52,968 nucleotides of DNA from Mannheimia haemolytica (GCF_004342115.1 NZ_SMAC01000021.1:1-52968), one strand, 5' to 3'. Counted from the stretch's first letter, positions 8,529-16,228 are shown. Notes: generated from the letters alone by a model not told the origin. Numbers and translations are program-made.

Positions 8529-8581
8529 ATGGAAAATACTCCTCTTATTGAACCGAGTAAAAATACACGCAATAGCTTGAT
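8529..8581 (+). pseudogene. N-terminal fragment of SLC13 anion transporter
   Basis: ATG at 8529 with a TGAGG ribosome site opens MENTPLIEPSKNTRNSL plus the first two bases of the next codon, then meets the prophage end. The TTGAT duplication joins exactly in frame to position 45918, where the protein continues as IFVADAILF and so on. This is the left stump of the gene whose body lies at 45923-47258. Read into the prophage it stops after 20 residues. Confidence 0.9.
8577..8581. repeat. Left 5-bp target duplication TTGAT
   Basis: TTGAT directly precedes the TGTA prophage end and recurs at 45918-45922 directly after TACA. A 5-bp duplication is what MuA-type transposition makes. Confidence 0.93.
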
Positions 8582-8590
8582 TGTATAGAA

Positions 8591-8607
8591 CCATTAAAAC
8601 TAAGAAA
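8591..8607 (+). promoter_or_regulatory. MuA-type end binding site, left (L1)
   Basis: CCATTAAAACTAAGAAA begins nine bases inside the left end. The outer 26 bases match the inverted right end as TGTAnnGAnCCAnnAAAACTnnGAAA. A second copy in the same orientation, CCATTAAAACAACGAAA, is at 8762-8778. The stretch 8582-8812 holds these sites and no gene that I can support. Confidence 0.75.
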
Positions 8608-8761
8608 TAAAAGAATAATAGGAATTTGGCGGAATTTTTCGGGAATAAGTGAAACAGAAGTATTGAAAACAGGGGCTTTGCGGTGCATTGCCCCTTTGTT
8701 TTATGTAGAAAAAAGTAAAAATAATGAATTGCGAAAAAATGGCTAAAACTAACCGCTTGTA

Positions 8762-8778
8762 CCATTAAAACAACGAAA
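8762..8778 (+). promoter_or_regulatory. Second left-end MuA-type site
   Basis: CCATTAAAACAACGAAA matches the CCAnnAAAACTnnGAAA end-site consensus at all but one fixed position. It lies 171 bp inside L1, just beyond the 3' end of the repressor gene, as inner left-end sites do in Mu. Confidence 0.65.
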
Positions 8779-8812
8779 AAGTAAAAATGATTTAAGTAGC
8801 TTTAAATGGCGT

Positions 8813-9490
8813 TTAAATCATCTCGTGTCCAATGTACACAACCTGCCCGATAACCTCAAAATCTAACGTTTCATCAAAAATCACATCAATAGGGCTGTAT
8901 AGCTCTTTATTATCGCTGATTAAGCGAATACCGCCCATAATGCCTTGCACACGTTTAACCCAAAGCTGCTCGCCTTGGCGGAACACATAAATTTTACCGT
9001 CTTTAGGCTGGGTGGTGGCTCGGTTTACCAATAGCATATCGCCATCACTGATGGTTGGGTACATTGAATCACCTGAAGCGGTAATAAATGCAAGATAGCT
9101 CAAATAGAAGCCACGCACATCTAGCCATCGTTTACTTAGCCCAATATAGTCATCAGGGGCATACACCTCGCTATTGAAAGCACCAAAGCCTGCTGAAGCC
9201 TGTACATTATAAAACGGCACACGTTCCATTTCATCTGCAGTTTGGGCTGCCACTAATGTTCTAGGCTCTTCTTTTACTGCCGTTTGAGCAAAGCCTAACT
9301 CTTGCTGCACGCTTATTGGGAGAGAGCTGTAGTGGTATTCAAAAGCAACCCCCCTTTTTCCCTCTATTTGTCTTTTGAGCCAATTATTTTTGGTAGCTCT
9401 TCTTGTTACATTTGATGGTTGTTCAGGTAAATTTCCCATTCCAGCTACTTCAGATGCCGTAAACCATTCCTTTCTAATTATAGAATTCAT
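8813..9490 (-). CDS. Prophage repressor, Mu-type HTH plus S24 peptidase
   Basis: A 225-residue repressor. Residues 7-65 are a Mu-type DNA-binding domain nearly parallel to the N-terminus of this phage's own transposase (about 35 of 59 residues identical by eye). The C-terminal half is a LexA/CI-like S24 domain, with the nucleophile Ser in ASGDSMYPTI near residue 140 and the Lys in LWVKRVQG near 178. Mu's own repressor lacks the peptidase half, so this one should be cleavable during the SOS response. It is divergent from ner across an operator region of GAATTC-containing repeats. Confidence 0.9.
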   Translation of the reverse strand: MNSIIRKEWFTASEVAGMGNLPEQPSNVTRRATKNNWLKRQIEGKRGVAFEYHYSSLPISVQQELGFAQTAVKEEPRTLVAAQTADEMERVPFYNVQASAGFGAFNSEVYAPDDYIGLSKRWLDVRGFYLSYLAFITASGDSMYPTISDGDMLLVNRATTQPKDGKIYVFRQGEQLWVKRVQGIMGGIRLISDNKELYSPIDVIFDETLDFEVIGQVVYIGHEMI

Positions 9491-9624
9491 AAAACCCCTT
9501 TTGAATTCAAGTGGAATTCAAAAAAATTTACAAACAAATTCTCTTGAAAATCAATTAGTTAATTAAATAAAACCGAAAAACACTAAATTCTTTTGAATTC
9601 TCTTATTGAATTCATTTGGAATTC
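9483..9624. promoter_or_regulatory. Early operator region with six GAATTC sites
   Basis: GAATTC occurs at 9483, 9503, 9514, 9595, 9608 and 9619. Two 20-bp blocks, TTGAATTCAAGTGGAATTCA (9501-9520) and TTGAATTCATTTGGAATTCA (9606-9625), differ at two bases, and each holds two sites 11 bp (one helical turn) apart. They flank the divergent repressor and ner promoters, where Mu has its operators O1-O3 and internal activation sequence. They are the likely binding sites for the repressor and for the related transposase N-terminus. Confidence 0.8.
9525..9554 (-). promoter_or_regulatory. Predicted repressor promoter
   Basis: On the minus strand, TTGATT (9554-9549) and TAAATT (9530-9525) are 18 bp apart. 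Transcription would start near 9518, inside the 9501-9520 operator pair, which suggests autoregulation. Confidence 0.45.
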
Positions 9625-9634
9625 ACTATATTAT
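9606..9634 (+). promoter_or_regulatory. Predicted early promoter for ner-A-B
   Basis: TTGAAT (9606-9611) and TATTAT (9629-9634) are 17 bp apart. The -35 element and spacer are covered by the 9606-9625 operator block, so repressor binding would block the lytic operon. Confidence 0.6.
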
Positions 9635-9703
9635 TCGTTCTGTAGTTAAATGATTTACATCATTTAAGTAGTTTCTAAAACTAACTTTCAAGGATCTCAC
9701 AAA

Positions 9704-9922
9704 ATGGCAAGAAATAAAAGAGTTCGAGATATGAGTAATTTCGAAATTCGTGGTGAGCTGATGAAAATCGGTAAGTCCTTATCTCAGTTAGGTATTGAGA
9801 ATGGATTAGCAAAAACCACAGTTCGTAATGCGTTAGATAAGCCATATCCCAAAGGGGAGCAAATTATTGCAAAAGCGATTGGTAAAACACCGCAGGAAAT
9901 TTGGCCCTCTCGTTACGAATAA
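9704..9922 (+). CDS. ner: Ner-like DNA-binding regulator
   Basis: A 72-residue helix-turn-helix protein of the Ner/Nlp type: IRGELMKIGKSLSQLGIENGLAKTTVRNAL with the recognition helix around 33-46, and the family's closing IGKTPQEIWPSRY. In Mu, Ner represses early and repressor transcription once lytic growth begins. The first lytic gene, nine bases before the transposase gene, with an AGGA ribosome site. Confidence 0.9.
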   Translation: MARNKRVRDMSNFEIRGELMKIGKSLSQLGIENGLAKTTVRNALDKPYPKGEQIIAKAIGKTPQEIWPSRYE

Positions 9923-9931
9923 GGAGCTTTT

Positions 9932-11902
9932 ATGAAGGAATGGTTTTTAGCCAAAGAAATCGCAGGATTATCTGGAGTTCCAGAATTACCGAATAGCGTT
10001 TCAAGATTGGCAACCAAAGAAGGATGGCAAAAACGACAAATTCAAGGTGTAAGAGGTGTTACTTACGAATACCACCTCACCAGCCTACCCATTGAAACCC
10101 AACAACAACTTAGACTAAACGCCGCCCTTGCGGTAATACCGCAAGCGGCAGAACTACAACCCAAACGAGACGACCCCGCACTTATCGCAAGGCTCAATAA
10201 TGCCACCGATAAAGGCAGGGATAAAGCAAAAGGCAAGGCAGAAGCCTGTATGCAGTTGCAAGCCTTTCTCGACCAAGGGTTTAGTTATACGCAGGCAGAA
10301 GCGGGAGCAGCAACCGCTAAAAATGTGTCGCAAGGTTCTTTAAAAAATTGGTACTACAAAGTGAAAGGTCACCCCGTCCATTTATGGCAGGCGATCTTAA
10401 TTTCCGAAAGCGGTAGGAGTAAAAAGCCGCAGCTGAAAGCCAAGATTACTGAAGAAGCGTGGGACTGCTTTTTGGCGGATTACCTCCGCCCTGAAAAGCC
10501 GGATTTACGGGCAAGTTACCGCCGAACCCAAGCCATCGCCAAGCAATACGGCTGGCAAATGGCAAGTTTACAGACTTTCCAACGCCGAGTGTTGGCGGAA
10601 GTGCCTTACGAGGTGATTTTGCTCAAACGGGAAGGAGCAAATGCGGTTGCCAAGTTAGTGCCGGCACTACAACGCACGGTGAAAGATATTCTCGCAGGAG
10701 AATGGATTAACGGCGATGGCTATCAACACAATGTGTTTGTGAAATGGCACACCGGCGAGATTGTCCGCCCTAAAACGTGGTTTTGGCAAGATGTTCGCAC
10801 CCGCAAGATTTTAGGTTATCGAACATCGATTTCGGAGAATACTGACAGCATACGCCACGCATTAATGGATGTGATTTTTAACGTAGGCATACCGAAAACG
10901 CTCACGCTGGATAACACCCGAGCAGCAGCGAATAAGGCAATGACCGGTGGTATTGAAAACCGCTACCGCTTTAAACATACCGAGTTAGACCCGAAAGGCA
11001 TTATGCCGATTTTAGGGATTGATGTGCATTTTACCTCAATTCTTTATGGTGAAGGACACGGGCAAGCCAAGCCGATTGAACGTGCTTTCGGGCGAGGCGG
11101 AATTGGCGAGAAAATAGATAAACGCCCTGAATTAAGTGGTTTCTATACGGGCAGAAATGCACAAGAAACCCCTGATAACTATAACGGCGGTAAAGACGGT
11201 GTGGATTACAACACATTCTTGAAAGCCATAGCAGCAGGGATAGAAGAGTACAACTCTCAAACCGAACGCCATACCGAAATGTGCCGAGGAGAATTGAGTT
11301 TTAACCAAGTTTGGGAGCGGGATTACCACCCAAGCAACGTAAGACAAGCCAGCCCTGAACAGTTGCGGTTACTGTTCTTACAGGCAGAAACGGTCAGCAT
11401 TAAACGCAACGGCAGTTTTACGCTGAAAGCAGCCGGCAAACTTTACGGCTTAACTAACGTTTACTGGGCAGAAAGCCTGATAGGGATAACGGATAAGAAA
11501 GTAGTGGCACGGTTCGACCCCGATGACTTACACGGCAACGTGTATGTGTACAACCTAGAGGGGCAATTCTTAGCCGAAGCGGTTTGCCGAGAGGCGAAAG
11601 GATTTGGTGATACCAGTGCAAGCCGTGAGCAAGGTCGCTTATATCAGAAAGTAGTGAAAAGTGCCAAAGCTCAAGCCGAAGCCCTTGAATTACTGGAAGC
11701 TCACGAACTGGCAAGCCTCGCCCCACAAGTGGACGTGCCTGAGCCGATAGAGAAGAAGGTAAAAGAGGTGCTGGTGAAAGAAGATTTTATCGTGGATTTC
11801 AACACTGTGCGTAAAGCAACGGTGGTGGAAGAAACCGAAGAGATCAGTATTTTTGATGAAGTGTTACTGAAACAAGAGAAACAACTTCGCATAGTGGAAT
11901 AA
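9932..11902 (+). CDS. A: MuA-type DDE transposase
   Basis: A 656-residue transposase for integration and replicative transposition. The N-terminus (residues 2-60) is the operator/IAS-binding domain shared with the repressor. End-binding domains follow up to about 240. The catalytic triad fits Asp262 (NGDGYQ), Asp327 (LTLDNTR) and Glu383 (KPIERAFG), close to Mu's 269, 336 and 392. The C-terminus should contact the MuB ATPase. An AAGGAG ribosome site precedes the ATG. It is operonic with ner. Confidence 0.96.
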   Translation: MKEWFLAKEIAGLSGVPELPNSVSRLATKEGWQKRQIQGVRGVTYEYHLTSLPIETQQQLRLNAALAVIPQAAELQPKRDDPALIARLNNATDKGRDKAKGKAEACMQLQAFLDQGFSYTQAEAGAATAKNVSQGSLKNWYYKVKGHPVHLWQAILISESGRSKKPQLKAKITEEAWDCFLADYLRPEKPDLRASYRRTQAIAKQYGWQMASLQTFQRRVLAEVPYEVILLKREGANAVAKLVPALQRTVKDILAGEWINGDGYQHNVFVKWHTGEIVRPKTWFWQDVRTRKILGYRTSISENTDSIRHALMDVIFNVGIPKTLTLDNTRAAANKAMTGGIENRYRFKHTELDPKGIMPILGIDVHFTSILYGEGHGQAKPIERAFGRGGIGEKIDKRPELSGFYTGRNAQETPDNYNGGKDGVDYNTFLKAIAAGIEEYNSQTERHTEMCRGELSFNQVWERDYHPSNVRQASPEQLRLLFLQAETVSIKRNGSFTLKAAGKLYGLTNVYWAESLIGITDKKVVARFDPDDLHGNVYVYNLEGQFLAEAVCREAKGFGDTSASREQGRLYQKVVKSAKAQAEALELLEAHELASLAPQVDVPEPIEKKVKEVLVKEDFIVDFNTVRKATVVEETEEISIFDEVLLKQEKQLRIVE

Positions 11903-11966
11903 CTAGCGGTCAGTTTTTGCAAAAAATTTGCAAATTTTTCTAAAAAAACGACCGCTTGAAATGAGA

Positions 11967-11984
11967 TTTAAACAGGGTTTAAAC
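11967..11984 (+). repeat. TTTAAAC double repeat before the early small gene
   Basis: TTTAAACAGGGTTTAAAC differs by one base from TTTAAACAGGCTTTAAAC at 17461-17478 upstream of the activator gene. It is part of a family of TTTAAAC-containing repeats found in many gaps of this prophage. Confidence 0.6.
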
Positions 11985-12002
11985 GCCTTTAAGGAGTAAA
12001 AA

Positions 12003-12302
12003 ATGACATTAACAGGGCAAGCTTACCGAGTGATTTTCAAGGAACTCAAAGAGCAACAAGAGAGTGAATTTGAACAGGCTTTCAAGAAAGGGATTGCCAA
12101 AATTCAGCAGAATCAAACTCAGGAATCCATTCTGGTAAACCGTGATATGTTTCAAGCTGAAAAGCTAACACTGCTTTCACAAAAGTTGGAAGCGGTTGAG
12201 CAATTACTTCGCCTTGAATTAAATCAGCCGAATTTTCAAGCAAAACTTGAAGACTACGCTGACGCATTACGAACAACCATTTTAAGTAAAGTAGCCAAAT
12301 AA
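12003..12302 (+). CDS. Small early phage protein, unknown
   Basis: A 99-residue, charged, mostly helical protein with a long predicted coiled coil around 50-75 (MFQAEKLTLLSQKLEAVEQL). An AAGGAG ribosome site at 11990 fixes the start. It lies between the A and B genes, where Pasteurellaceae Mu-like phages often carry small unnamed genes. I do not recognise a family. Its 3' part overlaps an opposite-strand ORF. Confidence 0.7.
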   Translation: MTLTGQAYRVIFKELKEQQESEFEQAFKKGIAKIQQNQTQESILVNRDMFQAEKLTLLSQKLEAVEQLLRLELNQPNFQAKLEDYADALRTTILSKVAK

Positions 12303-12570
12303 GAGCTTTAGACTCTTGAAGGCTTAACATCTGAGCCACTTTTTTTACTGTCGGCATTATACCGTCAAGATCATCAATAGAAGTTAAATGATGAAAAGAG
12401 GAATGGTATTCAGCTAAACAAAAATTGATTGTACTAAGTTTAAACAAAGTAATGCAATTTTTCATCACGATGGCATTTGCTCGTTTTAACTTAAAACCAG
12501 AGAAGGTTGCACGAGCAGAATCAAGGGCTATTTGATGAATTTCATCATCTGTTAAAGAACGAAAGAGCAT
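12082..12570 (-). CDS. Minus-strand ORF between A and B, unknown
   Basis: An ORF of 162 residues starting at ATG 12570 behind a strong GGAGG ribosome site (12576-12580). The first 90 residues (MLFRSLTDDEIHQIALDSAR...) read like a real helical protein and lie in the gap before muB. The rest runs 221 bp antisense through the preceding plus-strand gene and looks like a shadow. Either the gene overlaps convergently or its true 3' end has been lost. No family recognised; a longer start upstream of 12570 has no ribosome site. Confidence 0.4.
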   Translation of the reverse strand: MLFRSLTDDEIHQIALDSARATFSGFKLKRANAIVMKNCITLFKLSTINFCLAEYHSSFHHLTSIDDLDGIMPTVKKVAQMLSLQESKALIWLLYLKWLFVMRQRSLQVLLENSADLIQGEVIAQPLPTFVKAVLAFQLETYHGLPEWIPEFDSAEFWQSLS

Positions 12571-12601
12571 AAAAACCTCCAAACAAAAACAGGACACCAT
12601 T

Positions 12602-13543
12602 ATGACATTAATCGACCAAATTAAACAACACATCGCCGAAAGCGGCAGTTCTCAGGGGAAAGTTGCCAAAGAAGCCGGGATTAATGCCGGGGCGTTATCG
12701 GCTTACCTGAATGAAAATTACAAAGGCAATAATGAAGAACTTGAAGCAAAGCTGATTGCTTATTTAGAGCGTATTGAGGCGAAGAAAAGAGAGTTTGTCG
12801 AAGCTCCGAGTTTTATTGAAACCAAAACCGCAAACCAAATTTTCGGTTCGTTACGATTTGCTCAAAATACTGGCGTGCTTGCCATTATTCACGGTGCGAG
12901 TGGCGTGGGTAAAACACAAGCGGCTAGAGAGTATCGTAAACGCTATGCGAATGTATGGTTGGTTACCGCAAGCCCTTCTCGTTCCTCATTAAGTGAGGTG
13001 TTATATGAAATTGCTCTTGAACTTGGAATGAACGATGCACCACGCCGCAAAGGGACATTGGCTCGTTTAATTGTTCGCAAAATGAAAGGCACAGCAGGTT
13101 TATTAATTATTGATGAAGCAGACCATTTACCTTACGAAGCCTTAGAAGAATTAAGGCTGTTACAAGAAGAAGTAGTGAATGAAAGTGACATCGGAGCTGG
13201 TGTTGGCTTAGTGCTGATTGGCAATGACAAAGTCTACACCCGAATGAAAGGCGGAATTAACCCTGCTCACGAATATGGGCGACTTTGGTCACGCAGTGCC
13301 AAACGCACCAGTATCCAGAAAACCAAAAAAGAAGATACCCAAGCGGTAGCCAAAGCGTGGGGGTTGAGTGAAAACCAAGAAGCACTCAAGGTAATGCAAG
13401 CCATTACTGAAACTGGTGGCGGATTACGGATTCTGACACACACCTTACGATTAGCAGCGATGGTAGCAAAAGACCGAATGATTCCCTTAACTGCCGATTT
13501 AATTCAGCTCGCACGTAAAGATTTACTCTCAACAGGAGATTAA
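12602..13543 (+). CDS. B: MuB-like target-activating AAA ATPase
   Basis: A 313-residue protein. It has an N-terminal lambda-repressor-like HTH (SSQGKVAKEAGINAGALSAYL, about 16-36), then an AAA+ ATPase with Walker A GASGVGKT (about 99-106) and Walker B LLIIDEADH (about 167). In Mu, MuB coats target DNA, delivers it to MuA and gives target immunity. Length equals Mu B (312). The next gene starts three bases after its stop. Confidence 0.95.
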   Translation: MTLIDQIKQHIAESGSSQGKVAKEAGINAGALSAYLNENYKGNNEELEAKLIAYLERIEAKKREFVEAPSFIETKTANQIFGSLRFAQNTGVLAIIHGASGVGKTQAAREYRKRYANVWLVTASPSRSSLSEVLYEIALELGMNDAPRRKGTLARLIVRKMKGTAGLLIIDEADHLPYEALEELRLLQEEVVNESDIGAGVGLVLIGNDKVYTRMKGGINPAHEYGRLWSRSAKRTSIQKTKKEDTQAVAKAWGLSENQEALKVMQAITETGGGLRILTHTLRLAAMVAKDRMIPLTADLIQLARKDLLSTGD

Positions 13544-13545
13544 CA

Positions 13546-13860
13546 ATGAGAACCCCAAAACCCAAACACAGTTTTAACCGCACCAACCAAGCAGCGTGCC
13601 GTTTTTTAAAACAAACCCAAAAGGCAATTATCCGCTTAAACAGTCTTGGCTTTACGGTGCTGAATATTGATTTTACCCGTATTAAGCCCCGCATTGAGGT
13701 GGAAATCGGCAATAACAAGCACATTGCTCAAGGCTTGATTTATGAGGGTAAAGCCTACCGCTACAGCTTCGGTAAAAGCGAAGATTTAGGCAGATGGGAA
13801 GGCTACTACACCATGCTGGAAGGTATCAGAGTGTGGTGGCGACAAGCAGCAATTCACTAG
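13546..13860 (+). CDS. Small early phage protein, unknown
   Basis: A 104-residue basic protein with CRFLKQTQKAIIRLNSLGFTVLNIDF at the front and a tryptophan-rich end (GRWEGYYTMLEGIRVWWRQ). It begins three bases after muB and is followed 11 bp later by a lipoprotein gene, so it sits within the early operon. Similar small proteins occur in Pasteurellaceae Mu-like prophages; the function is unknown to me. Confidence 0.75.
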   Translation: MRTPKPKHSFNRTNQAACRFLKQTQKAIIRLNSLGFTVLNIDFTRIKPRIEVEIGNNKHIAQGLIYEGKAYRYSFGKSEDLGRWEGYYTMLEGIRVWWRQAAIH

Positions 13861-13871
13861 GAGAAAAACAG

Positions 13872-14108
13872 ATGAAAACCTTAGCACTATTAACCGCCCT
13901 TTTAGGGCTTGTAGGGTGTGATTTAGTCCAAAGCAAACAAGCTAAAAATTACATCGGCAACAATTTAACTGAAATCTGTATAGATAACGTGGTGTACCTG
14001 ATTTATTCCGGTGATAAAAAAGGCGGAATTACCCCGAAAGTAAATAAAGATTTTTACCCTTATACCTGTACAAACAAAGAGGAAAGACAAAATGGCAAAA
14101 CCCGATGA
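13872..14108 (+). CDS. Small phage lipoprotein
   Basis: A 78-residue protein with a clear lipoprotein signal: MKTLALLTALLGLVGC, with the lipidated cysteine at 16. The mature part has two further cysteines (TEICIDN and YPYTCTN) that may pair. The start at 13872 is chosen over 13794 because of an AGGAG ribosome site 7 bases before it and the signal peptide. It overlaps the next gene by 17 bases. A surface lipoprotein expressed early could act in superinfection exclusion; that is inference. Confidence 0.75.
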   Translation: MKTLALLTALLGLVGCDLVQSKQAKNYIGNNLTEICIDNVVYLIYSGDKKGGITPKVNKDFYPYTCTNKEERQNGKTR

Positions 14109-14385
14109 AACACCCATTACAAAAGCAGAATGTCAATCTCAGCTTGCAGAGTTGGGGGTGCAATATAAAAAACTGCCAATGGCAATTACAAGACATATTT
14201 GTAATGCCACAACCAATATACACGGCAAAGTTATAAAGGTCAGTGTGGTAGAGAGAGTTGGATATGGCGTCCAGATTACCGCACAAGGTAACGAGAAATC
14301 TTGCTTAGTAACCTATGAAGCAATGTTAGGTATGGCAGAAGCAATGGGATTATTTGATGAAGTTAAGGAGCAAAATAATGACTAA
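14092..14385 (+). CDS. Small early phage protein, unknown
   Basis: A 97-residue protein (MAKPDETPITKAECQSQLAEL...) with an AGGA ribosome site inside the lipoprotein gene. The C-terminus is acidic. It overlaps gam by eight bases, so translation is probably coupled. No family recognised. Confidence 0.7.
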   Translation: MAKPDETPITKAECQSQLAELGVQYKKLPMAITRHICNATTNIHGKVIKVSVVERVGYGVQITAQGNEKSCLVTYEAMLGMAEAMGLFDEVKEQNND

Positions 14386-14899
14386 AAAAACAACCAGAGT
14401 AAAAAGTGCAACCCAAAGTGCGATTTATCAAAGCCGAGATGAAGTGCAAGTGGCTATAAAAATCATTGGTGATAAACAGCGTGAATTGCAACGTTTAGCT
14501 ACGGCAATGAATGATGAATTAGCTGCTATTAGTGCCAGTTATGCTCAACATATAGATGCATTAAAAGAAGATATTAAGCCAATGCAAAAAGGTGTGCAGA
14601 TGTGGTGCGAAGTCCACCGCAATGAATTAACCGATAACGGCAAGTGCAAAACAGGCTCATTTGTTACAGGCGAAGTGCAATGGCGAGTAAAACCGCCGTC
14701 GGTAAGTGTGCGAAATGCGGAGAGTGTGATTGAGTTATTAGAAAACTTTGGGCTACACCAATTTATCCGCACCAAGCAGGAAGTGAATAAAGAGGCAGTT
14801 TTAGCCGACCCGCAAGCAGTATCAGCGATTGAGGGGATTAACATTAAATCGGGCGAAGAGGAATTTATTATCAAGCCGTTTGAGCAGGAGGTGAAGTGA
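14378..14899 (+). CDS. gam: Host-nuclease inhibitor Gam
   Basis: A 173-residue Mu Gam family protein, a Ku-like dimer that binds DNA ends and protects them from host exonucleases such as RecBCD. Recognisable blocks are a long N-terminal helix pair (IKIIGDKQRELQRLATAMNDE), FVTGEVQWRVKPPSVSVR and FIRTKQEVNKEAVLADP. The start at 14378 (MTKKTTRV) is preferred to 14354 because AAGGAG precedes it. Its stop overlaps the next ATG. Confidence 0.93.
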   Translation: MTKKTTRVKSATQSAIYQSRDEVQVAIKIIGDKQRELQRLATAMNDELAAISASYAQHIDALKEDIKPMQKGVQMWCEVHRNELTDNGKCKTGSFVTGEVQWRVKPPSVSVRNAESVIELLENFGLHQFIRTKQEVNKEAVLADPQAVSAIEGINIKSGEEEFIIKPFEQEVK

Positions 14900-14976
14900 T
14901 GAGTGATCAATCGATAGTAATTCTTGCCTATCTTGCGTTTGCGGCTTTCGTGATGTGGTTGCACTACAGAAGTTAA
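14899..14976 (+). CDS. 25-residue membrane peptide
   Basis: MSDQSIVILAYLAFAAFVMW followed by LHYRS is one membrane helix with a short basic tail. The ATG overlaps the gam stop (TGATG), and GGAGG lies 8 bases upstream. Too short for function prediction. Confidence 0.55.
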   Translation: MSDQSIVILAYLAFAAFVMWLHYRS

Positions 14977-14982
14977 AACCCT

Positions 14983-15046
14983 TTTCAATGCCCTTTAAAA
15001 ATCTCCCCTAGCCCCTCTTTTTCAAAGAGGGGAACAAGATAGAAGG
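14983..15046. repeat. Nested hairpin element
   Basis: An inner stem CCCCTCTTT / AAAGAGGGG is enclosed by an outer ATGCCCTT / AAGGGCAT pair about 55 bases apart. It resembles repeated intergenic elements of Pasteurellaceae and lies between gam and the ANR gene. It could slow transcription or stabilise RNA. Confidence 0.55.
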
Positions 15047-15081
15047 GCATTTATAAAGTGTTTTAACCACAGGAGAACGAA

Positions 15082-15279
15082 ATGAAACCAACAGAAGCAA
15101 AATTTAACCGCTACCAACATTATGCCGAGAAAGCGGCTGAAGCAGAACGCAAAGGCAACTATAAGGAAGCTCAAGACCATTGGGAAGTTGCAAAATTATC
15201 AGCAAAAAAGACCGCTAACCGAGACTGGGCGGAACAACGAGCGGAATTTTGTAAACGTATGCACAATAAACCGTTTTAG
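15082..15279 (+). CDS. ANR-family transcriptional regulator
   Basis: A 65-residue protein: NRYQHYAEKAAEAERKGNYKEAQDHWEVAKLSAKKTANRDWAEQR and so on carries the ANR family pattern (AA..E..GNY..A...W..A...A....N..WAE.R..FC). Founding members such as Aar of enteroaggregative E. coli are small proteins that bind AraC-type activators or H-NS. In a Mu-like prophage it may tune host or phage transcription. An AGGAG ribosome site precedes the ATG. The assignment rests on pattern memory. Confidence 0.7.
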   Translation: MKPTEAKFNRYQHYAEKAAEAERKGNYKEAQDHWEVAKLSAKKTANRDWAEQRAEFCKRMHNKPF

Positions 15280-15288
15280 GGGGAAGTG

Positions 15289-15471
15289 ATGACAGAAACC
15301 GTAAAAGCACAACTTAACAGCCAATTAAATGAGGCAATTATCCAGTTGATACAAGCTCAAAAGTATTTAAACCAAGATGATGCCATTCGCAGTGGAGTGT
15401 ATATCGGTACGGTGCAGGATTTATTGCCAAAGGTGCATTTAAAGTTATTAACGGCAAATCGTAAACATTGA
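15289..15471 (+). CDS. Small phage protein, unknown
   Basis: A 60-residue helical protein (MTETVKAQLNSQLNEAIIQL...). A GGGGGA ribosome site lies 5 bases before the ATG at 15289; a GTG three bases earlier is also possible. It sits between the ANR gene and another unknown in a tight plus-strand run. No family recognised. Confidence 0.65.
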   Translation: MTETVKAQLNSQLNEAIIQLIQAQKYLNQDDAIRSGVYIGTVQDLLPKVHLKLLTANRKH

Positions 15472-15487
15472 TAGAGATGAGGTAAAA

Positions 15488-15877
15488 ATGGCTATTACAG
15501 AAGAACAATGGAAAGAAATTAAGCAAAAGCTAGATAGTATCATAGGGAGAGTTAAATTTAGATACAAAGAGCATTTACTCACGGTAGATGTTGTACAAAT
15601 TAAGCGATCTTTAAAATTGGCTGTGTATGTTGATGGGGAAATTGATGGAGCTTGGACAAAAGAAGGACACGAAATTCGCCCTTATTTAGAAGAAGTTTGG
15701 TATCGCAAAGAACGCCCTTTTTTTAATGCTAAGGAGAAGAAAGAGTATAGAGGTTTAATGAGCAAAAAAAAACTGAATGAAAAAATAGTAACCTACTCAC
15801 CTATGTTTCCATCACCAACTGCACTGACTCGTCAATATAAGAAACTAGATGGCTTAGAGTTGATTGAAGTGATTTAA
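15488..15877 (+). CDS. Phage protein, unknown
   Basis: A 129-residue basic protein with a plausible mixed alpha/beta core (RYKEHLLTVDVVQIKRSLKLAVYVDGEIDGAW) and a lysine-rich second half. A GAGATGAGG sequence precedes the ATG. It belongs to the early/middle small-gene block before gemA. I do not recognise a characterised family. Confidence 0.7.
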   Translation: MAITEEQWKEIKQKLDSIIGRVKFRYKEHLLTVDVVQIKRSLKLAVYVDGEIDGAWTKEGHEIRPYLEEVWYRKERPFFNAKEKKEYRGLMSKKKLNEKIVTYSPMFPSPTALTRQYKKLDGLELIEVI

Positions 15878-15925
15878 AACCCATTTACAGCCCATTTAAC
15901 CCCGAGTTATTTAAAGGACAACAAA

Positions 15926-16213
15926 ATGAATAAAAACGAATTTTTTAAGAAATACCACCTAGAGGGTTCACTAGCTATTTTGGATTTGGATGCAAATGAC
16001 GATCAAAGCCAATTCTGTTACCAAGCATTGTTGGAGTATAGAGAACTCCCGTTAGACACATTTCTTGCAGAGTACTCAGATGATGAGGATATGACAGAGT
16101 CAGAGTTTATTGAGTTAATGCTTGATGAATTAGAGTGGATTATCCGCAGAGCTAAGAATGCTAAACGGTTTGTTAAAAAACGACAAAAAACGATGAGGGA
16201 GGAAATTATGTAA
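15926..16213 (+). CDS. Acidic phage protein, unknown
   Basis: A 95-residue protein. The first 75 residues are strongly acidic (YSDDEDMTESEFIELMLDELE) and the last 20 basic (RRAKNAKRFVKKRQKTMREE), an arrangement seen in DNA mimics and small anti-restriction or regulatory proteins, though nothing confirms this. AAAGGA lies upstream of the ATG. Confidence 0.65.
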   Translation: MNKNEFFKKYHLEGSLAILDLDANDDQSQFCYQALLEYRELPLDTFLAEYSDDEDMTESEFIELMLDELEWIIRRAKNAKRFVKKRQKTMREEIM

Positions 16214-16228
16214 CAGCTCAACCCAACC

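Noticed and set aside
8505-8765. 86-residue minus-strand ORF across the prophage left end
   Set aside because: It spans host and phage DNA, is low-complexity Phe/Leu-rich and has no ribosome site; it covers the transposase end sites.
12571-12633. Longer start for the minus-strand ORF between A and B
   Set aside because: The extra residues overlap the muB start, and the strong ribosome site is at the 12570 ATG.
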